Origin: an uncultured Elusimicrobia bacterium
Lineage (GTDB): Bacteria; Elusimicrobiota; Endomicrobiia; Endomicrobiales; CAIRNS01
Reading direction: 5' to 3'
Length of the DNA: 64,000 nucleotides
Assembly: GCA_903880015.1 (NCBI GenBank)
Contig: CAIRNS010000010.1
Span: 1-64,000, forward strand
Both the position numbers and the translations under genes were made by a program. Below, piece by piece: positions 1-6,400 of the stretch. Below the pieces are notes generated by a model. That model saw nothing but the letters and a program-made list of their open reading frames with translations, did not search any database and was not told where the DNA came from. Every line of letters starts with the position of its first letter. Within the stretch, counting starts at the first letter, position 1.

Positions 1-162
1 AAGTATTTTAACATGTTTGCTGTCATAGGTACTGCTGGTGCCGGCCCAACCTCGAGCTTTACCGGGTACGCATTTGGCACGTCGGCTTCTGACGCATCGG
101 GTATTACCGTTACCGTTACGCAGACAATGAGTGGATCCCCCCTAATCACCGACAATTTGTAA
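1..162 (+). CDS. Type IV pilin-like protein, C-terminal fragment (gene runs off the window)
   Basis: The frame is open from the first base and stops with TAA at 160-162, leaving 53 residues without the N-terminal prepilin signal. The fragment aligns along its length with the C-terminus of the complete pilin at 281-724: both have a KYFN/KFFN-FAV start, a G-rich loop, an ASGIT stretch and the same TDNL ending. It is therefore probably the end of a tandem paralogue of that pilin, the exposed beta-sheet region of a pilus or pseudopilus subunit. The missing 5' part lies outside the window, so the signal peptide cannot be confirmed. Confidence 0.75.
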   Translation, partial: KYFNMFAVIGTAGAGPTSSFTGYAFGTSASDASGITVTVTQTMSGSPLITDNL

Positions 163-184
163 AAGATCTCATCCGCATCGGCAA

Positions 185-212
185 GGGCGAAGGACGGTTG
201 CGTCCTTCGCCC
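185..212 (+). terminator. Perfect 11-bp stem-loop between tandem pilin genes
   Basis: GGGCGAAGGAC (185-195) and GTCCTTCGCCC (202-212) are perfectly complementary around a 6-nt loop, 22 nt after the stop codon of the first pilin. No T-run follows directly, so this may be a factor-assisted terminator or an mRNA-stabilising/processing hairpin. Either role would let the two pilins accumulate at different levels. Confidence 0.55.
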
Positions 213-280
213 GGCCGTATCGGGGTTAACAAGGGTTTGTGACGGGGCAAATAAAATTTTTGTAGGGGGTATTTTTTTTT

Positions 281-724
281 ATGGATAGCATATGCAAGCG
301 GAATACCGCAAGCGGGTTTACTTTGATCGAGTTGGTAGTGGTGGTTATTATTGTCGGCGTTTTGGTTGCTGCGTCGTTGCCCGTTTATAGAGGCTATCTC
401 AGGAGAACTTCTCTTTCTGAAGGTAGATCAGTTGCCGGGGCCATTGCCATTTCTCAAAAAGTTTATTATGTCCAGAACAATAATGTGCTATCCACCGGAA
501 CGGTCGTTGCCCCCCTTGGCGCTAGCGGTGGACTTGGCATTGATGTGAGTAATCACAAATTCTTTAATTCGTTTGCTGTGCCGACAATCGCCGGGGGGCC
601 CGGCTCGGGATCGAGCTATACCGCATATATTTTCGGTGCTCCAGCCGAATCATATGCATCGGGCATAACTATTACCTTGATCCAGACGATGAATACCTTT
701 CCAACTATTACTGATAATTTGTAA
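281..724 (+). CDS. Type IV pilin / major pseudopilin
   Basis: This 147-residue protein has a class III prepilin signal: a short basic leader, then SG|FTLIELVVV with Glu at position 5 of the mature chain and a hydrophobic helix of about 20 residues, followed by a small C-terminal domain. A PilD-type peptidase would cleave after the Gly. A G-rich stretch precedes the ATG with a T9 tract between them. The C-terminal half is paralogous to the partial gene at 1-162. Given the downstream minor pseudopilins, pilMNO and secretin, this is probably the main subunit of a type IV pilus or type II secretion-like filament; the sequence does not separate the two. Confidence 0.85.
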   Translation: MDSICKRNTASGFTLIELVVVVIIVGVLVAASLPVYRGYLRRTSLSEGRSVAGAIAISQKVYYVQNNNVLSTGTVVAPLGASGGLGIDVSNHKFFNSFAVPTIAGGPGSGSSYTAYIFGAPAESYASGITITLIQTMNTFPTITDNL

Positions 725-809
725 AGAAATCTGATTGTTCGTATAACCAAAGATGCGTTGCAACTTAATTCATTGCATTGACATAATATATGATATGCTA
801 AAGTAATAT

Positions 810-1217
810 ATGATTAATGGGATGTGTTATAAACGAGTTCGGATAGATGGATTTACTCTTATTGAGCTCATGGTGTCGGTTATTCTTTTTACCATCATCA
901 TGCTATTCGGGATGGCGTTTTTTACCTCGGCGGACCGGCCGTTTGCCAGTGCGAATAAGGCCCTGTTTGCCATATCATTGGGAACAGGGGTACTTGAAAG
1001 TTACAAGACACTGAATTGGAATAATCTGGTTAGCGCGACGACGACAGCTGTAGACCCTAAGTCCGGTGTGACATTTACCTGCACAACGGAGGTTACAATG
1101 GTTACCGTTGGTTCGGCTAATTTTAAATACATCGGTACGACAGTCACCTGGCCGGGGCAGAATGTCAATATTGATTTTGTGACCGCGCGATCCACAACAG
1201 TTTTATCTCGCATATGA
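810..1217 (+). CDS. Minor pseudopilin (PilV/GspI-like prepilin)
   Basis: 135 residues with a prepilin motif DG|FTLIELMVSV at about residues 13-23 and one N-terminal transmembrane helix. The remainder is a short Ser/Thr-rich domain. It resembles PilV- or GspI-type minor pseudopilins, which prime filament assembly at the tip, but similarity beyond the prepilin helix is weak. Its stop overlaps the start of the next pseudopilin (ATGA), which indicates translational coupling. An in-frame ATG at 822 is an alternative start. Confidence 0.72.
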   Translation: MINGMCYKRVRIDGFTLIELMVSVILFTIIMLFGMAFFTSADRPFASANKALFAISLGTGVLESYKTLNWNNLVSATTTAVDPKSGVTFTCTTEVTMVTVGSANFKYIGTTVTWPGQNVNIDFVTARSTTVLSRI

Positions 1218-1786
1218 AAAAACGCAACCCGGCGGGGATCACGCTCATCGAGCTTATCATTGTGGTTTTTATTGCGGGCATATTGGCGCTCACTATCGGT
1301 ATTCTTATGGTCAGGTCGTTCGAGTCGTGGAAAAGGGCAGCCGATCGTATAACAACAGATAATGATGTTCGTTATTTTCGCCGAAACCTAGAGTATCAGT
1401 TTCGTAGCGCTACCACTAATCCTGCGGCGATTACGCAAACTACGGTAGCAAACGATACGCTGCGCTTTGCATCCTATTTTAACAACTATAACCTGTCAAA
1501 CCAATACACGCAAAACGAATATAGGGTGGATAGTGGAAATCTGGTTCGTAGATTCTGGAATGTGACCAGCCCAACAATCGACTCTCTGAACTGGAGCACC
1601 ACTCCCGATCAGACAGAAACTATTGTTCCCAATGTCATTTCCCTACAGTTTCAATGGGTAGGGATCGACCCTTCAGTCAGCACTACGACCGTCGCGGTGA
1701 CGGTTATTCAGTCAAAGGCATTGCCGCAAGGCGGGGTGTATACCAGTTCCACCACATTCACCATCAAAGGTAGGAATAGGGGATAG
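1214..1786 (+). CDS. Minor pseudopilin (PilW/GspJ-like prepilin)
   Basis: 190 residues. The N-terminus carries the prepilin motif AG|ITLIELIIVV, with Ile replacing the usual Phe at mature position 1, and a hydrophobic helix. The C-terminal domain is larger than in the preceding minor pilin, has no cysteine pair and contains the EYRVDSGNLVRRFW-type strand typical of PilW/GspJ-like subunits. It is coupled by a 4-base ATGA overlap to the upstream pseudopilin, so the two probably form a tip complex. Confidence 0.72.
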   Translation: MKKRNPAGITLIELIIVVFIAGILALTIGILMVRSFESWKRAADRITTDNDVRYFRRNLEYQFRSATTNPAAITQTTVANDTLRFASYFNNYNLSNQYTQNEYRVDSGNLVRRFWNVTSPTIDSLNWSTTPDQTETIVPNVISLQFQWVGIDPSVSTTTVAVTVIQSKALPQGGVYTSSTTFTIKGRNRG

Positions 1787-1854
1787 GTCGGCAGAAAATT
1801 CGAGCAGGTTGACCGCCGCAAACTGCGGATGGCTCTCTGGAGAAAAGGCTTTTT

Positions 1855-2874
1855 ATGACCATAGGCGTTGACATTGGTTCTCGAAATATAAAGATTTCAA
1901 AATTGCACACGGTAGACGGATGCAGTGCCCTCTCGTTTGCGATTATGGCTGAATATGCCGGTGGGGAGAAGACTGACGTCAATGCGGAAGCAGCAATTTC
2001 TCAAAAGATACAAAAAATGGTGCAATCGGTTTCCGCACATGCGCAGTCGGCGATAGTTTCAGTTGGTCTTCCGGAAATAGTAACCCATAATTTCATATTT
2101 CCGCCCATGAGCATTGATGAGTTGCGGGGAGCCGTTCACCTGGAGGCAGGACAGGCGGTGAGCATTGATTTACACTCAATGAGCACTGACTATCAGATTT
2201 TGTCGACGGTAGAGAATAATCAGAGCGAAGTGCTGTTTGTGGCCGTTCCTAATCCGGTAATCAACCGCCTGCTCCGCGTTGCTGTTCGTGGCGGACTCTC
2301 TGTTTCCACCATTGATCTTGACAATTTGGCAGTTGCAAATTGTTTCGCGGCGATTGAACCTGATGTTGAAAAACAGTCTGCGGTTATACTTAACATAGGG
2401 CATGTAAAGACCAATATTGTTGTCATGGATGGCGGAAAGGTTCGGTTCGTCCGCAATGTTGCTTTCGGGGGTGTTCATATTACCGAGGCAATCGCCAACC
2501 GCTACCATGTGTCCATGGAGATTGCCGAAGAGATCAAACAACAATCGTTTCTTTGGAATTCTTTAGGTCTCAATATGAAAAATATACTCAGACAATGTAT
2601 GCCTGACTTGCTCGAGGCTGTGTATAGATCAATGGAGTATTGCATGAATCGTAAACGACTATTGAATGTTGACCGCATACTTTTGACCGGCGGGACTGCG
2701 AACCTGACCGGACTCGACCGGTTTGTCGCCGAGGTTTTCGGGATAGACACCGAATGCTGGAACCCGCTGGATTATCTCGATGTGGGAGAATCCGGACAAA
2801 AGAAATACGGGCCGTTCCTCTGTGTTGCGCTGGGGTTGGCTCTTCGGGAAAATAATCCCCTATGCTTGAACTGA
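1855..2874 (+). CDS. pilM: PilM-like actin-fold assembly ATPase
   Basis: 339 residues matching the PilM family: N-terminal phosphate-1 loop GVDIGSRNIKISKL, the NIGHVKTNIVVM phosphate-2 element near residue 180, and adenosine motif LTGGTANLTGLD near 280. PilM is a cytoplasmic FtsA-like protein that binds the N-terminus of PilN and links the inner-membrane platform to the motor. The ATG at 1855 is preceded by GGAGAAAAGG. The gene overlaps pilN by 13 nt, so pilM-pilN-pilO-secretin form one transcription unit. Confidence 0.85.
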   Translation: MTIGVDIGSRNIKISKLHTVDGCSALSFAIMAEYAGGEKTDVNAEAAISQKIQKMVQSVSAHAQSAIVSVGLPEIVTHNFIFPPMSIDELRGAVHLEAGQAVSIDLHSMSTDYQILSTVENNQSEVLFVAVPNPVINRLLRVAVRGGLSVSTIDLDNLAVANCFAAIEPDVEKQSAVILNIGHVKTNIVVMDGGKVRFVRNVAFGGVHITEAIANRYHVSMEIAEEIKQQSFLWNSLGLNMKNILRQCMPDLLEAVYRSMEYCMNRKRLLNVDRILLTGGTANLTGLDRFVAEVFGIDTECWNPLDYLDVGESGQKKYGPFLCVALGLALRENNPLCLN

Positions 2875-3437
2875 ATCTTATCAACAGCCGGCGGGACTCG
2901 ATGCGGAATAAACGCAAGGCTTTGCGCGTATTCCGTATTTTTAACATCTTCAGTATTTTTGTGGCACTTATTTTCGTGGTAATTGCGTTTTATCTATTCT
3001 CGCTGACCGTAAAAATCCATGGAAATGTCATATCCTACAAGGCGCAGATCAAAAATAATATCGCGCGCTACAACATCGATATATTAGAAAAACAGTGGTT
3101 ACAGTATATCGATTTGCTGACGATAGCGGACATTGAGGTGCGCAATAACTCCGCATGGGCCGCCCGCCTTCAGGAATTGTCTCGTATTGTTCCTGTTGGT
3201 GTTTGTCTTGAAAAAATTTCAATATTAGATGGAGGATCAGCGAAACACCTTGCGCTGAATGTTCTGGCCATGACAGGTGAAAAAAAAGCATTTGAACAAG
3301 TTGACGCACTGGTTGTGGTGCTTGAGAAAAGTCCGTTGTTCGGCCCCGGCGTGAAAGTGGGTTCTCATGACCAGCGTTTAGTTGGCGATAAAGCGATGGA
3401 AAGCTTTCAGTTAATAATACCGGTGAAATCACTGTGA
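2862..3437 (+). CDS. pilN: PilN-like inner-membrane alignment protein
   Basis: 191 residues. The start MLELNLINSRR resembles the PilM-binding INLLP-type motif of PilN. A transmembrane helix (about residues 26-50) and a periplasmic coiled coil plus small ferredoxin-like domain follow. PilN and PilO heterodimerise in the periplasm and connect PilM to the secretin. Sequence conservation in this family is low, so the call rests on the motif, topology and position between pilM and pilO. It ends in a GTGA overlap with the next gene. Confidence 0.75.
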   Translation: MLELNLINSRRDSMRNKRKALRVFRIFNIFSIFVALIFVVIAFYLFSLTVKIHGNVISYKAQIKNNIARYNIDILEKQWLQYIDLLTIADIEVRNNSAWAARLQELSRIVPVGVCLEKISILDGGSAKHLALNVLAMTGEKKAFEQVDALVVVLEKSPLFGPGVKVGSHDQRLVGDKAMESFQLIIPVKSL

Positions 3438-4387
3438 ATAAATATTTCGCGATGCTCAAAAAAATTATCCAGGAGCGCGTTTGGGAGGATTTTCAACGCC
3501 CGGTAGCGATGTCACTGGGTTTTCTTGTTTTCACGGTCTTTGTGTATGTCATTTTCTTGCGCCCGCAAATTGTCAGTTTGCGGTTAATGCGCGCTGAAAA
3601 TGTCCGGACTATGAAGATATTTCAGCGATATCGCGATTTTCCCCTGTTTGAACGGTCAATTAACCGTCAGAAGTCAATCATGGAATCGCTGACCAAAACC
3701 ATTAGTGCTGACGCAGGAGCGTACAATAATACGGAACAGCGTATATTTGAATTATTAAATGAGATCAGCGCTAAAGCAAAGGTGCGTGTCAGCAAGACGG
3801 CGCCGGCGAGTTTGCCAGATGGCCGGAAGGCATGGGATATTTCTCTGGCCGCGGATTTCGGGGAAATTAATTTATTTCTTTTTTTGATAGAAAAAGTATT
3901 TACCGTTGAAAAAATAACTATATCCACCGCTCAGCCGGGGACTAAACATGCCGTTGAAATGACTATTGCCGTTGCGTTTAAAAGCCCACTCCTTGAAGCT
4001 GCCCGCAATGATGTCATTGATCGTTTTGCGGGCAAAGATATTTTTTACATGCATGATGAAGCGGAACGGCTTGTAGCGGTGGTTGAGCAGGGGAGAAAAA
4101 TTCTTGATGCTTTTTCGCCCCCGCCCCGCGATTTGCTGCTCTATGCAGATACTTTGTTTTATGCTTCCCGATCATCCCAGCCGGTTGTTGCAAAAACCCG
4201 CCCGGTAGTGGAGGCACCTCGTGTTAACATTGAGGGCATCTTCTGGGACCCGGACAGCCCCGTCGTTGTTATCAGCGGAAAAGCAATGCAGGTCGGCGAT
4301 ATCTTTAATGGCATAAAAATTGTCAACATTATGGAAAAGAAAATTGTGATACAATACCGTGGGGTTAATTTTACTGTTGCGAAATGA
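3434..4387 (+). CDS. pilO: PilO-like protein with a fused PilP/GspC-type C-terminal domain
   Basis: 317 residues starting at a GTG that overlaps the pilN stop. A single transmembrane helix lies at about residues 27-46, followed by a periplasmic PilO-like coiled coil and domain. A linker of about 80 residues leads to a C-terminal module (about residues 265-315) with the pattern NIEGIFWDP...ISGKAMQVGDIFNGIKI, which is the homology-region fold of GspC and PilP that docks on the secretin N0 domain. No separate pilP is present, so this gene probably supplies both roles. The fusion is inferred from the motif, not from a search. Confidence 0.7.
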   Translation: MNKYFAMLKKIIQERVWEDFQRPVAMSLGFLVFTVFVYVIFLRPQIVSLRLMRAENVRTMKIFQRYRDFPLFERSINRQKSIMESLTKTISADAGAYNNTEQRIFELLNEISAKAKVRVSKTAPASLPDGRKAWDISLAADFGEINLFLFLIEKVFTVEKITISTAQPGTKHAVEMTIAVAFKSPLLEAARNDVIDRFAGKDIFYMHDEAERLVAVVEQGRKILDAFSPPPRDLLLYADTLFYASRSSQPVVAKTRPVVEAPRVNIEGIFWDPDSPVVVISGKAMQVGDIFNGIKIVNIMEKKIVIQYRGVNFTVAK

Positions 4388-4490
4388 TCTTTGATGGGCA
4401 CATGTACACAATGTTTTAACCGCATATACAATGAGCACGCGCGGGACTGAGTGATGTAACTGCAAATTGCGTAACTTTACAGGAGGAACA

Positions 4491-5744
4491 GTGAAAAAAT
4501 TGCTGATCTTGATTATTACCGTTCTCATGCTTGTCAGCCCCGGAGGTTATGCGGTCGAGGTGGCGGTTGCTCCGGTGAAAAAAACAATCTCCATTGATTT
4601 TCAAGATTCTTCATTAACGGTAGTCTTAGATGTCCTGAGCGTCAAAACAGGCCGGAAATTGATAACGGACGGTGAGCTGGGGAAAAAGCGTATCACTTTA
4701 TCTTTGCGGGATGTATCGGCCGATGAAGCGTTGGCCGCTCTTCTCGACACCTACAATCTCTACTATGTCCGCCAGCCGAATACCTCAATTTATGTCATCA
4801 AAAATAAAGCGGATACGACTGTAATACCGACACTGGTTTCCAAGATTGTCTATGTCAACTACGCTACGGCAACCGATATTGCGGGGGTAGTCAGGAGCAA
4901 TCTTTCCAAGAACGGGGTTTTAGCGGTCGATGTCAGGACCAACAGTTTGGTCATGACCGATGTCGCTGATAGTATCGATAAAATTGAATCTACGGTAAAA
5001 GCTCTTGATACGCCGACTTTGCAGGTTGTTCTTGAAATGAAGATAGTTGACTCGATCGTTGGCAATGATTTCGGGTGGGGACTCAATCTGAACAAACTGT
5101 ATCGTGTAGGCAACTATTGGACTGATCCGCTTGGCATTGTGCCAGCGACTACCCTCGTTCCTCAAGTTTCCTATGCGCAGGCCTATAAACCGACTTCGGG
5201 CAATGCTCTTTCATTCTCAATATTGGGCAATGGATACGATGTCGAGGGAATGCTTGCGGCGCAGCAAACAACCAATGATTCGAAGGTTTTGTCGAGTCCG
5301 CGGCTTTTGGTGGTCAATAACAAGGATGCTGCAATTGACATCATTGAACAGTTTTCCTATGTTGCACAAACAGCGGTGGTCGGAGGAGCTCTGCTCAATA
5401 CGTATTCGTTCAAGGAGACCGGGATCCGGCTCCATGCCCTTCCGCAGATTAATCGGGACGGTTCAATCGTTTTGACTGTCAGCCCGGAGCAGAGTTTTAA
5501 GTCGGGGACTGATCCCAGTGGGCAGCCCCTCATTAGTTCCACCAAAGCCAGTACAGTTTTTATGCTGCAAAATGGAGAGACCGCGGTTATCGGTGGGCTC
5601 GTCCGCGAATCTGATGTCGTAACCGTTACCAAAGTTCCCCTGCTGGGCGATATCCCTCTTCTCGGTTATTTGTTCAAAAGTTACGCGAAAACAAAATCGC
5701 GCAAAGAACTGACCATTTTCATAACCGCGAAAATCGTTGAATAA
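4491..5744 (+). CDS. Secretin (PilQ/GspD/MshL-like outer-membrane pore)
   Basis: 417 residues from the GTG at 4491, which follows a strong AGGAGGA site. A signal peptide (KKLLILIITVLMLVSPGGYA) is followed by an N0/STN domain (about residues 35-110), one N1 ring domain (VYVNYATATDIAGVVRSNL) and a secretin beta-domain ending in VPLLGDIPLLGYLFK. It should form the multimeric outer-membrane channel for the filament. It is short compared with PilQ (about 700 residues): AMIN domains and extra N-domains are missing. No pilotin is visible nearby. Confidence 0.85.
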   Translation: MKKLLILIITVLMLVSPGGYAVEVAVAPVKKTISIDFQDSSLTVVLDVLSVKTGRKLITDGELGKKRITLSLRDVSADEALAALLDTYNLYYVRQPNTSIYVIKNKADTTVIPTLVSKIVYVNYATATDIAGVVRSNLSKNGVLAVDVRTNSLVMTDVADSIDKIESTVKALDTPTLQVVLEMKIVDSIVGNDFGWGLNLNKLYRVGNYWTDPLGIVPATTLVPQVSYAQAYKPTSGNALSFSILGNGYDVEGMLAAQQTTNDSKVLSSPRLLVVNNKDAAIDIIEQFSYVAQTAVVGGALLNTYSFKETGIRLHALPQINRDGSIVLTVSPEQSFKSGTDPSGQPLISSTKASTVFMLQNGETAVIGGLVRESDVVTVTKVPLLGDIPLLGYLFKSYAKTKSRKELTIFITAKIVE

Positions 5745-5746
5745 TC

Positions 5747-6322
5747 ATGGAAACTGCTGATACCTCTTTTTCTGCTGCTATTCTGGTTGTTATGGAAGAA
5801 CATCATTCCCGTTCTGTTATCGGCGAAACATTACAGAGAGAAGGGTATGAGCTTGTTTTTTGCGATACCGGCGCCCAAGCCATTGAACTCGGGAATAATA
5901 AGGTATTTGATATTCTTATCGCCGATAATAATTTGTCGGACATGTCGGGGATCGAACTGGTCAAAAATTTCGCAGCATTGCCCATGGATGTCACTCCCAT
6001 TATTGTCAGCGATAACGCTTCTCTGGAAATTGCGCTTGAAGGGATGAAGCTGGGTGTTCACGACTACGTGATGAAACCGTTGAACATGACGGAGCTTAAG
6101 CGTAACATTGAGTCCATTCTTCCCGAACGTGCATATATGAAGCAGGGTGCCACGAAATTTCAAGATATTATTGCCCGACTGGTGTTCCGGAGAAATCCGG
6201 AAATAATTGTCATTGTGCCACACACCACCGTTGATGATGATGAACTGTCTTGGGGAAAACGCAAGTTGCTTAATGTTAATCGGTTTCTGACAAAAATATT
6301 CAAATTCGTTTGGGATGTCTGA
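5747..6322 (+). CDS. Receiver-domain protein with C-terminal extension
   Basis: 191 residues. The REC fold is clear: an acidic pair (MEEHH) after beta-1, phosphoacceptor Asp in LIADNNLSDMSG near residue 60, a Ser/Thr switch (IVSDNAS) and Lys in VMKPLN. No DNA-binding or catalytic domain follows. The last 70 residues are basic and unrecognised (ends KLLNVNRFLTKIFKFVWDV). It begins 2 nt after the secretin stop, so it probably regulates the filament machinery by protein contact. No histidine kinase is encoded nearby. Confidence 0.72.
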   Translation: METADTSFSAAILVVMEEHHSRSVIGETLQREGYELVFCDTGAQAIELGNNKVFDILIADNNLSDMSGIELVKNFAALPMDVTPIIVSDNASLEIALEGMKLGVHDYVMKPLNMTELKRNIESILPERAYMKQGATKFQDIIARLVFRRNPEIIVIVPHTTVDDDELSWGKRKLLNVNRFLTKIFKFVWDV

Positions 6323-6400
6323 CAGAATATTTCAGACCAGAGAGCTCGATATTAAATATTTTCAATCATGTGTCGCCGATGAGGCAAACGAGAGGAACAT

